64,000 nt of DNA from Candidatus Accumulibacter necessarius (GTDB taxonomy: Bacteria > Pseudomonadota > Gammaproteobacteria > Burkholderiales > Rhodocyclaceae). The translations under genes were made by a program, and so were the position numbers. Below are positions 17,578 through 27,714 of the stretch, in pieces (position 1 is the first letter of the stretch; the number at the start of each line of letters is the position of its first letter). The stretch spans positions 62,001 to 126,000 of the forward strand of contig JAFLDL010000001.1 of NCBI GenBank assembly GCA_017302435.1, read 5' to 3'. Below the pieces are notes generated by a model that saw only the letters and a list, made by a program, of their open reading frames with translations, was not told the origin of the DNA and made no database searches.

Positions 17578-20500
17578 ATGGCAGACGACCCGAAGGCGAC
17601 GCTCCCACCCGTGCGCGACGGCACCAGCCAGTCGGGCCGGATTCTGCCCGAGCTGGATCCGGACCATGTTCGGGTCGACGAACGCACGACGCGTGACCTG
17701 CTGGCTTTCGTGCAAGCCTACGCGCGCGAGCTGCAGTACTTCGGCATCGACGATCCCGACCAGGCACAGGGAGACTGGAGCGGCTTCGTCGGCTCCATCG
17801 ACCTCGACCAGGCCGCACGCTATGTGGAGGATCCGGAGAAATTCTCGCCGGAGGCTGCGAGCGCATACGCGCGGCCGCACTTCGCCCTCTTGCTCACTTT
17901 TCTCAAGCTGCTCGAGAACACGCGCGCGCAACTCAACACACTGACCGGGCGGCATCTCGAATTCTTCTACCGCGACGTCCTGAGGATGATCCGCAAGCAG
18001 CCGGTTGCCGATCAGGTCCATCTGCTAATCGAACTCGACGGCCGCACCGAGGCCGTGCAATTGCCTCCGGGAACGGCACTGCGCGCCGGCAAGGATCGCC
18101 TGGGCAGGGACCTCCATTACCGCACCAAGAACGAACTGATCGCCAGTCAGGTGCAGGTGGCGCAAGTCAGCTCGCTGCATGCCGAGATCAGACACATCGG
18201 CATTCGTGAGGCGAGTGGCCAGGGTCTGCAGCGCGGCACGACGGAGGCAGAGGAAGCGTTCGTGGCGATGCTGAGAATCGCTCTCGGTCAGCCGAATCCT
18301 GGCGATCCGCTGCCGGCGCCGATCTATAAAGATGTGCCGCCGGCCGGGTCGGAAGTGAGCTTCCAGGGCCTCGAAGCGGCCCGCGATCTGATCGTCATCG
18401 TCGACATGCAGCTGGGTATGCCAATGTTCGCCGACTTCCGCGAGCTGATGCGCTTGAAGGGGATGCGGGAGGAAAGCGATGCGGCGGACTGGCAGAGCAT
18501 CAACGGCTACCTCGTCGAGGCCGGCAGGAGGCGCGATGCGGCCTTCGCGATCGATCCGGGGGTTTCGCGCGACTTCGAGGACAACCTGGGGGCAGCGCTG
18601 GGCAAGGACCTGGCGACGCTGTTCGATGGCTTGCCCGAGGTACGTACCGTGGAGGAGGCCTACACCGCGTACCGCGAGCGCCCCAGAGACGTGGAAGCAT
18701 TTCTTGCGAAGGCGCTGAGCCCGCTGACGCTGGCCGATTTCAAGGCCATGATGGACATCAAGGTGCTCAAGGTTGATAACCAATGGGAAGCGATCAATCA
18801 ACTACTGGAGGCGGCCGGTAAGTGCAAGCGCAAGGATCCCACGTTCCGGCTACCCCCAGCCGATCGCGCATCATACGATTTCGCCGGCAAGCTGGCGGCC
18901 GCCATTGCGGATTTCGACTTCTCCGGCGGCATCGATGAGTATCACAAGGCGTTTCTCGCCGTCGAGAGCTACTTCTTCATGTCGGCCGAGAACTTCACGT
19001 TCATCATGTCCGTCGCCGCTTCGCAGGACACCCGGACGGCGGACGAGGGCAACTGGCAGAAGGTTTACGAGATCATCGGCACGGCACACCGGGAAATGAT
19101 CTACGCACGGCGGCGCGAGGCACTCAAGAAAGTCGCGCAGCCCGGCATCGACGCTAAGGATGGCAAACGAGCATTGCACGACCTGCTCAAGGTGCTCGGC
19201 CTCGACAAGATCGAGGATGTTGACCAGGCCATTGCAGGGTTGAGCGCTCTTGGCCTCACCAAAGCTGATCAGCAGGACCTCGCGGACGTCGCCAGGATGA
19301 TCGAGCAGACCAATTGGCCTCACATCTGCCAGATACTCGAAGTCGCCCAGCGCAACCGCGAGAACTTCAAAGCCCCCGCCGCAGAGAAGGTTGAATGGCG
19401 CAATCTCTATGCCGCCGCGGACGCCAGAACGGTGCTGGCCCAGCCAGCGTCAGCGGAACCTGAGGCCTTGCCACGCTGGAAAGCCTTTGGTCGCGGCGAG
19501 CAGCGCCGAGGCGAGCCGCGCCGCACCGAACTGCCCGTCCCGGCGCCGGTATTCGGTTGGGCGATGTCGTCGCCGCTGCTGGCACTTGCCGAGGGAAAGA
19601 GGACGATCGACCTGACGCTCGGCTTCGCCGCCGATCCGCAGTGCTTCGATCCCGACAAGCTGCGAAAGCTGCTGGCACCACGCAGTGGTGCCCCGGGCGT
19701 CGCAACCTGCAACCCCTTCCAGGTGCAGATGAGTACCGCCAAGGGCTGGATCGAACCGCAGTCGGTGGAGATCACCTGGAACGAACCAGCGATGCACTAT
19801 CCGCCGCCGCCCGCTGTGGACATCACCAAGCTGCGCGCGTTGATGTTCCGGTTCGTCCTCTCGGAGGACCAGCCGCCACTCGTTCCGCCAACGCTCGCCG
19901 TGCACGGCATCGACACGCCCGCGCCGGTTCTGCGCCTGATGCTCAGGCCGATCTGGAACGAAGAAGATTCCTGCTACCTCACCCGTTACCAGCCTTTGAG
20001 CAAACTGACTCTGATCCGCGCCCGCTTGGACGTCGACGTCAAAGGACTCGCCGGTCTGTGCATTCGCAACGACCAGACCATCCTCGACGCCAGGAAACCG
20101 TTCGAGCCTTTCGGCATCCAGCCGGCGACCGGTTCAAGGTTCTACTTCGGGCATCGCGAGATGGTCGGCAAGAAGCTCGACTCGCTCGGTTTCAACATCA
20201 CCTGGATGGGTGTGCCGAAGGCGCTCGACACGCACTACGCAAACTACCCGGGCAATCTCGGCAACGCCAGCTTCACCGCGAAAGTGAGTCTGGCCGATGG
20301 CAAGGTGCTGAAGGGCTTTGCCGCCGCGCTGGTTCTGTTCGATACGGGCGAGCCCGCCCAGCCGGGGGGCAAGGAGGCAGTGCCGCCAGACGCCACCAAG
20401 CCGATCGCGGTAACTCTGACTGTCCCAGTAGATCAAGGCAATCCGGACGACGCGCTCGCCTCTTCGTCCGATGTCACCGAATGGAACCGCCACTTCGTTT

Positions 20501-22011
20501 GGGAATTGGACGAGCCCGACTTTCAGCACGCCGTCTATCCAATGGTCGCGCTGCAGCAGTCGCTGGCGATGGCGGCAGCGATCGCCAACAAGGACCCGGC
20601 GAAGGTGGCTTCGGCCACTTACCCGGTCAACCCCCCGTACACGCCCAAGATCAAGTCGCTGACCGTCGACTATGCCGCCTCGGCCGACCTTGTCCTAGAC
20701 CCGAAAGCGAGCGACACGATGGCGTTGCGCGTTTTTCACGTCGAGCCCTTCGGCTACGCCGAGCTGAATCCCGAAGGCGCGCCGTTCCTGCCGCAGTACG
20801 AGAACGAGGGCGAGTTGTACATCGGCCTGCGCAACGTCCGCGCTCCGCAGAGAGTCTCGCTGCTGTTCCAGGTCGCAGAAGGCAGCGCGAATCCGGACGC
20901 GGTACCCGAGCCGGTGCAATGGAGCTACCTGAGCGACAACCGCTGGCTGACGCTGCACGACGGCAGCGTCCTCGCCGACGGCACGCGCGGGCGGATCAAT
21001 TCCGGCATCGTCGAGCTGTTGCTGAAACCGGCCGCGCCCAGCACGCGGCTGCCCGGCGGCTTGTACTGGATCCGCGCGGCCATCGCGCGTTCGTCCGACA
21101 GCGTGTGCGATCTCGTCGACATTCATTCAAATGCGGTGCTCGCAGCCTTTGCCGACGACGACAACGCGCCCGAACACTTGAGTGAACCCCTGCCCGCCGG
21201 CCGCATTGCCCGACTGATGACGCCACTGCCCGGCGTCGCGCACATCCGCCAGCCGTACTCGTCTTTTGGCGGAAAAATGGCCGAGCAGAACGCGAGCTTC
21301 AACGTTCGCGTCAGCGAACGGCTACGGCACAAGCAGCGCGCGCTGACGGTCTGGGACTACGAGCACCTGGTGCTCGAGAAATTCCCGCAACTCTACAAGG
21401 TGAAGTGCCTGCGCGCCGACCCTGGCCGCATCGTCCTGATCGTCATTCCGGACATCCGCAACCGTCGGCCCTTCGACCCGTTCGAACCGAAGGCCCCGGT
21501 TGAGCTCCTGCGCGACATCGAAGCCTTCTTGCAGGACAAGACGCCGCCATTTGCCACCGTCAGCGCCAGGAATGCGCACTACGTTCCGGTGATGGTCCGT
21601 TGTGGCGTGCGCTTTCGTTCCGGCAGCGACGAGGGGTATTGCCGGAACCGGCTCAACGAGGACCTGAACCGCTTCCTGTCGCCCTGGGCCTACGACGAAG
21701 GCGCGGACATCGTCATCGGCGGCAGCATCTACGCCAACAGCATCATCGATTTTCTCGACGGCCGCGACTACGTGGACTACTTCGCCGAATTCAAGCTGTT
21801 CTCGAGCCAGGACGATGGCCAGAACTTCAGCGTCGTCGTCCCCGAGGGCGACAGCTATCACGTTCGGACGCAAAGCCCGGGCGACATTCTCGTCGCGGCG
21901 CGCACGCACGTCTTCGACGTCATTTCGCAGGCCGACTACCGGGTCGAAAGACTCACCGGCATCAACTACATGAAGATCGAGCTCGACTTCATCGTGGCTT
22001 CATTCGATTAA
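17578..22011 (+). CDS. eCIS giant baseplate protein (Afp11/gp6-like) with internal helical repeats
   Basis: A 1477-residue baseplate wedge protein. The N-terminus (VDERTTRDLLAFVQAYAREL ... GRHLEFFYRDVLRM) and the C-terminal baseplate_J-like part (RALTVWDYEHLVLEKFPQLY, RNRLNEDLNRFLSPWAYDEG, GGSIYANSIIDFLDGRDYVD) are typical of Afp11-type proteins. Residues about 290-600 hold an insertion with four related helical modules, each with a W-x-x-I-x-x-x-L-x-x-A core (at about 303, 400, 490 and 578). It is the main scaffold of the baseplate ring. The ATG at 17578 follows AGGAGGCAGGG. It is longer than I would expect for Afp11. Confidence 0.9.
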   Translation: MADDPKATLPPVRDGTSQSGRILPELDPDHVRVDERTTRDLLAFVQAYARELQYFGIDDPDQAQGDWSGFVGSIDLDQAARYVEDPEKFSPEAASAYARPHFALLLTFLKLLENTRAQLNTLTGRHLEFFYRDVLRMIRKQPVADQVHLLIELDGRTEAVQLPPGTALRAGKDRLGRDLHYRTKNELIASQVQVAQVSSLHAEIRHIGIREASGQGLQRGTTEAEEAFVAMLRIALGQPNPGDPLPAPIYKDVPPAGSEVSFQGLEAARDLIVIVDMQLGMPMFADFRELMRLKGMREESDAADWQSINGYLVEAGRRRDAAFAIDPGVSRDFEDNLGAALGKDLATLFDGLPEVRTVEEAYTAYRERPRDVEAFLAKALSPLTLADFKAMMDIKVLKVDNQWEAINQLLEAAGKCKRKDPTFRLPPADRASYDFAGKLAAAIADFDFSGGIDEYHKAFLAVESYFFMSAENFTFIMSVAASQDTRTADEGNWQKVYEIIGTAHREMIYARRREALKKVAQPGIDAKDGKRALHDLLKVLGLDKIEDVDQAIAGLSALGLTKADQQDLADVARMIEQTNWPHICQILEVAQRNRENFKAPAAEKVEWRNLYAAADARTVLAQPASAEPEALPRWKAFGRGEQRRGEPRRTELPVPAPVFGWAMSSPLLALAEGKRTIDLTLGFAADPQCFDPDKLRKLLAPRSGAPGVATCNPFQVQMSTAKGWIEPQSVEITWNEPAMHYPPPPAVDITKLRALMFRFVLSEDQPPLVPPTLAVHGIDTPAPVLRLMLRPIWNEEDSCYLTRYQPLSKLTLIRARLDVDVKGLAGLCIRNDQTILDARKPFEPFGIQPATGSRFYFGHREMVGKKLDSLGFNITWMGVPKALDTHYANYPGNLGNASFTAKVSLADGKVLKGFAAALVLFDTGEPAQPGGKEAVPPDATKPIAVTLTVPVDQGNPDDALASSSDVTEWNRHFVWELDEPDFQHAVYPMVALQQSLAMAAAIANKDPAKVASATYPVNPPYTPKIKSLTVDYAASADLVLDPKASDTMALRVFHVEPFGYAELNPEGAPFLPQYENEGELYIGLRNVRAPQRVSLLFQVAEGSANPDAVPEPVQWSYLSDNRWLTLHDGSVLADGTRGRINSGIVELLLKPAAPSTRLPGGLYWIRAAIARSSDSVCDLVDIHSNAVLAAFADDDNAPEHLSEPLPAGRIARLMTPLPGVAHIRQPYSSFGGKMAEQNASFNVRVSERLRHKQRALTVWDYEHLVLEKFPQLYKVKCLRADPGRIVLIVIPDIRNRRPFDPFEPKAPVELLRDIEAFLQDKTPPFATVSARNAHYVPVMVRCGVRFRSGSDEGYCRNRLNEDLNRFLSPWAYDEGADIVIGGSIYANSIIDFLDGRDYVDYFAEFKLFSSQDDGQNFSVVVPEGDSYHVRTQSPGDILVAARTHVFDVISQADYRVERLTGINYMKIELDFIVASFD

Positions 22012-22040
22012 CGGCACCATAGATCACAGGAAAGACCGCC

Positions 22041-23417
22041 ATGGACATCAAGAAACTCGACCGCAAGGCGCTGAACAAGTTTTTCGAGAAAAACGCGATC
22101 CCCACCCAACGCAACTTCGAGGACCTGATCGACGGGATGATCAATCAGAAGGACGACGGCATCGTCAAGCTGCCGAAAGAGCCATTGAGCCTGCAGGCGG
22201 ACGGCGACCACAAAAGCCAGAAGAAGGTGATCAATTTCTATGGCGATTTCGAACATACCAAGCCGGCGTGGACCCTCAGCCTGAATCCGTACGTCGATCC
22301 CACCAACTGGAAGACTGCCAGGCCGGGTTGGAACATCGGTGATGCCGACGGCAACAGCAGGCTGTTCATCGATCAGGAAACGGGCAACGTCGGCATCGGC
22401 ACGGCGAACCCCGCAAGCGCGCTCAACATTCGCAATGCGGCGGGTGCCTTTGGTCCGGTCCTCAGCCTGACGAACGCTTCCGGAGAAAGGGGCGCAGGTG
22501 CGGCGATCGATTTCAGCGACAATGACACGCCGAATCAACTGCCGGCAGCACGAATTCACTCGGTGGCTGACGAACGCTTTTCCGGCCACCTCATTTTCAG
22601 CACCAAGAAGCCCGGTGCAGCGGCCAATGAGCTGATTGAGGTGCTGAGACTCACTTCGGAGGGCAACGTTGGCATCGGCACGGAGAGTCCCGAGGGCAAA
22701 TTGCATGTTCAAACTGGTGGCTACACAGGATGGGACAGGTTCGTCGTCAACACCACGGACGCATGGGGAGACGGCGTTCAGCAAGTCACGATAGGTGCTG
22801 GTGGCGCGCACGGCATAATGTTGCACAACCCCCACGTGATGTGGTCCGCAGATGGACGCGCCTCCATTCGCATGGGCCGTAGCGGGGGCGTCAAGGACGG
22901 CCATTGGTGGGATATTGGGGTTCGTGCTGGGAATCTGTTTTCGATAAGGAACGGAGAGGGAGTAAGGAACGCAGTGAGAGGATTTGAAGCCCTCGTCATC
23001 GATGGAGGGGGCAACGTCTCTATCGGCTCTAAGGACAACAAGCTGACTGTTCCTGGCGAGTTGGTGGTCGGCCAGTTGAAGGTCGACCGGATGTGGGTCG
23101 ACAAAAAGGAAATTGTTGGCTCGGAGCTGCGATTGAAGAAGGACGTAGGACCGTTGATACGACCGCCGGAAAACATCCTCAGGCTGCGCGGTGTTCGTTT
23201 CAAGTGGCAAGATGCCGCCGAGGACGACCCCTATGCGATTGGACTACTCGCGCAAGAGGTGGAGGAGTTCTTTCCGGAAGCAGTTGGTACCGGTCCCGAC
23301 GGGATGAAAGGCATCAACTATGGGGCGCTCATCGCGCCGCTGATCGAGACCTTGAAGCAACAACAGTCTCAGATCGGCGAGTTGCGCATGGAAATCCAGG
23401 CGTTACGAGCGCGTTGA
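22041..23417 (+). CDS. eCIS tail fibre with Peptidase_S74 self-cleaving chaperone domain
   Basis: A 458-residue fibre-type protein. The N-terminus (MDIKKLDRKALNKFFEK ... TQRNFEDLIDGM) is probably the particle-attachment part; residues 110-230 carry GNVGIGT-type fibre repeats (GNVGIGTANPASALNI, GNVGIGTESPEGKLHV). The C-terminus is a Peptidase_S74 intramolecular chaperone: GSELRLKKDV, then RLRGVRFKW, IGLLAQEVEEFFPE and INYGALIAPLIETLKQQQ. The Ser361 and Lys366 dyad (S-x-x-x-x-K) that performs autocleavage is intact. A terminal coiled coil follows. It probably gives target recognition, replacing an Afp13 adenovirus-like fibre. Confidence 0.88.
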   Translation: MDIKKLDRKALNKFFEKNAIPTQRNFEDLIDGMINQKDDGIVKLPKEPLSLQADGDHKSQKKVINFYGDFEHTKPAWTLSLNPYVDPTNWKTARPGWNIGDADGNSRLFIDQETGNVGIGTANPASALNIRNAAGAFGPVLSLTNASGERGAGAAIDFSDNDTPNQLPAARIHSVADERFSGHLIFSTKKPGAAANELIEVLRLTSEGNVGIGTESPEGKLHVQTGGYTGWDRFVVNTTDAWGDGVQQVTIGAGGAHGIMLHNPHVMWSADGRASIRMGRSGGVKDGHWWDIGVRAGNLFSIRNGEGVRNAVRGFEALVIDGGGNVSIGSKDNKLTVPGELVVGQLKVDRMWVDKKEIVGSELRLKKDVGPLIRPPENILRLRGVRFKWQDAAEDDPYAIGLLAQEVEEFFPEAVGTGPDGMKGINYGALIAPLIETLKQQQSQIGELRMEIQALRAR

Positions 23418-23432
23418 CGCGACGGCGAAAAC

Positions 23433-26400
23433 ATGGACAAGCCCGGAGATCTTTCAGTGGTTGGATCGGCGGCAGCCACGCCGCTGGATTTCCCATCGCT
23501 GCGCCAGCAAGCCATCACGCTCGTCCAGCGTCTGGCGGGCGGCACCTGGACCGATCACAACACGCACGATCCGGGGATCACGATCCTCGAGCAGCTTTGC
23601 TATGCGCTCACCGATCTCGGCTACCGGAGCCAGTTTGCGCTTCCCGACCTGCTGACCCGCCAAGGACACGACCCCTGCGCGGATCTTCCTGCACCGGCGC
23701 AGATCCTGCCGACCCGCCCGGTGACGATCAGCGATCTGCGCAAGGTGGTGATCGATGTTCCCGGCGTCAGAAACGCCTGGATCGAGCTCGTCGACGAGGC
23801 TGCGGCCACCTTTAATTCGGCGGGGGCCGAAGTGAGCGCTCTTGCCCCGGGCACTACACAACCTGCTGCGGCACCGAACCAGAACATTTCGGAGATCCGC
23901 GTCGAGGGGCTGCTTCGGATTCGGGTCGAAATGGGCGACGTCGATCAGACGGTCGTTCGCTCCGAAGCGGCGCGCGCGGTCCGCAGCGAGGTGGCGAGGC
24001 GCTTGCATCGCCATCGCCCGCTGGGGGTGGATTTGCACGAGATCCATGTCCTCGAGGACGAGCCGATCAGGCTGAACGCCACGCTGGAGATCGGCGCCGT
24101 GGCCGACGCGACGGGGCTGCTGGCGAGCATTTACCGGAGTATTGCGGGCTACTTCTCGCCGACGGTGCCGTTCCGCACGGTGGCGGAAATGCTCGAGCGC
24201 GGCCGGCGCGTCGATGAAATCTTCGAGGGGCCGCTGCTCGATCACGGATCCATCGACACCGAAGATCTGGCCGGGATCGAGCGACGCAGCTCGGTGCGCA
24301 TTTCGGATTTGATCCGCGTGCTGATGGCCGTGCCGGGGGTGCTGGCGGTCAAGAGTCTACATTTCACCGATAGCGACGGCAAGGCGGTCAAAGACTGGCT
24401 GCTGACGGTCGCTGTCGACAATACGCCCCGTTTCGATCTGCAGCACTCACAGATCCAGCTGCAAAGGCGAGGCCTGCAGATCGACCAGGCGGGCATCAAG
24501 GGCGCAGCGCAGGTGCTGTACGAGTCGCTCACGCGTGAGACTGTCCGCCGCAGCCAGATTGCGGCAGATGAACGCGACGTGCGTCCACCACCAGTTCGGG
24601 ATCGCCACGTGGCGAACTACCATTCGATCCAGGAAGACTTTCCGATGACCTACGGCATCGGCGCGGCGGGATTGCCGCAGTCGGCGCCGCCTGCCCGCCG
24701 CGCTCTGGCGAAACAACTGAAAGCCTACCTGATGTTCTACGATCAGCTGCTGGCGAATCAATTCGCCCAGTTGGCCAACGTCGGGAAGCTGTTTTCGTTC
24801 CGTGACGAAATGCCAAATGCGGACGATTCGTACCATTCGTACTTCTCACAGGTCATTCCGGACGACGGCGTGCTCGAGCTGGACGAGATTCGCGTTTCGG
24901 ACCCGGATGAGCATCGCGCGCTGCTGCAGCGGATTACCGAGGAACCCGCGGACGCAGCCGGGTCGAACCGCAAGCCGGGGCTGCAGCGGCGCAACCGTTT
25001 TCTCGATCATTTGCTGGCGCGCTTCGGTGAGGAGTTCCACGACTACGCACTGTTGCAGGGCGGCGAGGGGGCGTCTGCCGGCATGACGCGCGCCGAGCAG
25101 CTGGCGCGCGACAAACGCGCCTTCCTGCGCGATTACCCGCGCATCGGGCGTGACCGCGGTACCGCGTTCAACCTTCTCGAACGCGCTGGCGAAGACAACT
25201 GCTCGGGGCTGGAATTGACGCTGCGCCGCAAGCTCGGCATCACTGATGACGAGAAGTTCTATGTGGTCGAGCACATCCTGCTGCGTCCACTGGCTGGTGA
25301 CGTGCATCAAAGCCGTCCGCTGTTTCGTCGTGCGCAGGTGCGCGATCCCTACTCGCTGCAGATCAGCCTGGTTTTCCCTGGGTGGCTCGAGCGCTACCAG
25401 GACGCCAACTTCCGGCAGTTCGTCGAGAGGACAGTGCTCGAGGAAACGCCGGCACATCTCAGCGCGCGCGTGCTGTGGAAGGAGAAGAAGAAGGAGATGC
25501 AGGCCTTCGAGCTGGCGTATCACGCCTGGTTGGAGCAATGGCGCACCTACCGCCTGGCCGAGTTGGAGCGTGGAGCGATGAGCCCGCCTGACCACGCCAT
25601 TCCGCTGCGCAGCGCGCGCGATCGACTGATCGACCTGCTGGGTATCGGCGACACTTATCCGCTGACCGACCTGAACGTCGCCACCCATCCACCCCAGGTC
25701 CCGTACGGGGGCACCGCCAGCATCGAGATCGAAAACGCGCAAGCGGGTGTCAGCTACCAGTTGTGCGATCCAGCGGGAGAGGCGCTCGGAGACACGTTCA
25801 AGAGCGACGGCGCCGACATCACGCCCGATATCGAAACGCCGGCGGTCCGGGAAAACGTCACCTATCGCGTCCGGGTGAGCAAACATAGCCCTGCCGGTTC
25901 GACGCCGCCTGCGCAGAGCCCGCATTTTCTCGACAACCGCGCACCGGTCAAGGTCGGCATTGACACGAGCCTTGGCATCAGCATCCTGGCAGCACAGGTG
26001 CTGGATGGCAGGCTCGCTGACCCGAAGCCGTCCGATCCGCGCATCGTTCCCTACGGGTCCGGCGTGGAGGTGCAGGTCGACAAGACTCAGGAGCAAGTTC
26101 AGTATTCGCTAATCATCGACGGGCGTGAGATGAACGGAAGCAAGCCCGGCAATCGGCGCGCGGTAAGTCTGCAGACCGGCCCGATGACCGAGGATGCCGA
26201 GATTTGTGTTCGCGCGACCCAGACTTCACCCGCTTTAGAAGATCCGTCCAAGAAAAGTATGCTGCTCGATGCCAGGGTGTACCTCAAGGTAATCGCCAAT
26301 CCGGTGCTTGCCGTCTCGGTCGACACGGAGCCGATCCTTGACTACCGGCAGGCCACGGCGATCAAGATCGCCGACACGCAGAAGAGTGTCGAGTACCGCG

Positions 26401-27698
26401 CCTACCTTCGTCGAATATCGGATGTAGACTTCGTGCATGGCGACGCCGGTGGTGCGGACCTCGTGACTGTCCCTGTGCCGGGGTGGCCAGATGTGCAGGT
26501 GAAAAAGCCGCCGCCAGCGGCTCCCGACACGTGGCGGAGGTGGCACACCCCCGCAGGCTTTGCGCCGCTCGGCGACGCTCCCGTGCCCGGTACCGGCTGG
26601 CCGTTGCGCCTGCCGATACCATCCTTGACCGACGACTCGCTGATCATCATCCAGGCTCTGAAGCATCATCTGCTCGACGCCAGCAATCCGGCTTCGGCGA
26701 CCATCACTTCCACGGTTCAGTTAAACCAGGCCGTGGCGCTGCTCGTGAGTCCCGACCGGGAGCGGGTCCTGACACTCCGCGTGCCGGTGATTGGCGCGGA
26801 GACCGGCGACCGCCTGCAGGTCGCGGATGGTCAACCGGGAGTGTTCTACCACTTTCGACCGTCGTCGGGAGGTGACGAGTTTCCGCTGCCGGCGTATTTC
26901 CACCAGCGGGATGAACACGACACGACGCAGAACAAGGGTGTCGATCAGCTCGGCGTCGAGATTGATCTAACGCTCGCCGCCGAGCCCGAGGTCCCTCTGG
27001 CACCGGGCGCGGACCTGGCGAAGGTTTTTCCGCGGCTGCCGTTGCTCGACATCACGCCCTTGCCGGTCGGAACCAGACTGGCCTGCCGCGCGGTGAAAGC
27101 GCAGACGAAGGTCGAGGTCGAGATGGCGCAACTCGCACTGATAGCGGCGGTGCCCTCGATTCGCGCCGAGCAGACGGTGATCGACTACGGCGGCAGCGCG
27201 AAGATCGTGATTCCCGGCAGCCAACCGGAAGACCAGTATCAGGTGACGCTTGCAGGCGTCGCCGTAGGGCTGCCTCTGGCCGGAAACAATGGCGAGCTGG
27301 TTTTCACCAGCGCTCCGCTTAGCGCCGATGCAACCTTTGAGGTGGTGGTCTCCAGTGATGCGGCGAAAGGCATCCGCGTCGAGCGTGTGGTGGCAGTGCA
27401 GGTGCTTGTGCGGCCGAACGCGGCACTGCGGGTATCGGCGACCGCCGATACCGTCGCAGTGGACATGGGTACCCAGATCATCGTCGAGAAAACCCAGTCC
27501 GGCGTCGTTTACCAGTTGCTTTCCGGGCATGCCGCCGTCGGCTCGCCGCTCCCTGGTAACGGGGCGAGCATCGTCCTGCCGACCGGACCGATTGCGGCGG
27601 ACACGACGTTCAGCGTTGCCGCCGCGCGTGCCGACCAGCCAGAAATCGCGGTCGTTCTTGCGGCGCAAGCGACCGTGACACTCAAGTCCGGCGCCTGA
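23433..27698 (+). CDS. eCIS second giant baseplate protein (Afp12-like) with Ig-like repeats
   Basis: A 1421-residue protein. The N-terminus has the HNTHDPGITILEQLCYALTDL motif shared by gp6/gp7-type baseplate proteins, and residues to about 700 look like the Afp12-type baseplate part. The C-terminal half is built of at least five beta-sandwich repeats, each beginning with a YG/YR-G-x-A-x-I/V strand and a T/AQ-x-x-V-x-Y-x-L strand (around residues 760, 870, 970, 1250 and 1350). These look like Ig-fold surface decorations. It starts 16 bases after the fibre gene. Confidence 0.82.
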   Translation: MDKPGDLSVVGSAAATPLDFPSLRQQAITLVQRLAGGTWTDHNTHDPGITILEQLCYALTDLGYRSQFALPDLLTRQGHDPCADLPAPAQILPTRPVTISDLRKVVIDVPGVRNAWIELVDEAAATFNSAGAEVSALAPGTTQPAAAPNQNISEIRVEGLLRIRVEMGDVDQTVVRSEAARAVRSEVARRLHRHRPLGVDLHEIHVLEDEPIRLNATLEIGAVADATGLLASIYRSIAGYFSPTVPFRTVAEMLERGRRVDEIFEGPLLDHGSIDTEDLAGIERRSSVRISDLIRVLMAVPGVLAVKSLHFTDSDGKAVKDWLLTVAVDNTPRFDLQHSQIQLQRRGLQIDQAGIKGAAQVLYESLTRETVRRSQIAADERDVRPPPVRDRHVANYHSIQEDFPMTYGIGAAGLPQSAPPARRALAKQLKAYLMFYDQLLANQFAQLANVGKLFSFRDEMPNADDSYHSYFSQVIPDDGVLELDEIRVSDPDEHRALLQRITEEPADAAGSNRKPGLQRRNRFLDHLLARFGEEFHDYALLQGGEGASAGMTRAEQLARDKRAFLRDYPRIGRDRGTAFNLLERAGEDNCSGLELTLRRKLGITDDEKFYVVEHILLRPLAGDVHQSRPLFRRAQVRDPYSLQISLVFPGWLERYQDANFRQFVERTVLEETPAHLSARVLWKEKKKEMQAFELAYHAWLEQWRTYRLAELERGAMSPPDHAIPLRSARDRLIDLLGIGDTYPLTDLNVATHPPQVPYGGTASIEIENAQAGVSYQLCDPAGEALGDTFKSDGADITPDIETPAVRENVTYRVRVSKHSPAGSTPPAQSPHFLDNRAPVKVGIDTSLGISILAAQVLDGRLADPKPSDPRIVPYGSGVEVQVDKTQEQVQYSLIIDGREMNGSKPGNRRAVSLQTGPMTEDAEICVRATQTSPALEDPSKKSMLLDARVYLKVIANPVLAVSVDTEPILDYRQATAIKIADTQKSVEYRAYLRRISDVDFVHGDAGGADLVTVPVPGWPDVQVKKPPPAAPDTWRRWHTPAGFAPLGDAPVPGTGWPLRLPIPSLTDDSLIIIQALKHHLLDASNPASATITSTVQLNQAVALLVSPDRERVLTLRVPVIGAETGDRLQVADGQPGVFYHFRPSSGGDEFPLPAYFHQRDEHDTTQNKGVDQLGVEIDLTLAAEPEVPLAPGADLAKVFPRLPLLDITPLPVGTRLACRAVKAQTKVEVEMAQLALIAAVPSIRAEQTVIDYGGSAKIVIPGSQPEDQYQVTLAGVAVGLPLAGNNGELVFTSAPLSADATFEVVVSSDAAKGIRVERVVAVQVLVRPNAALRVSATADTVAVDMGTQIIVEKTQSGVVYQLLSGHAAVGSPLPGNGASIVLPTGPIAADTTFSVAAARADQPEIAVVLAAQATVTLKSGA

Positions 27699-27714
27699 GC
27701 GCGCCCGCCGAGCG

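Noticed and set aside
19557-21185. A 542-codon second plus frame inside the Afp11-like gene
   Set aside because: Arginine-rich out-of-frame translation typical of GC-rich coding DNA; the baseplate protein runs through without interruption.
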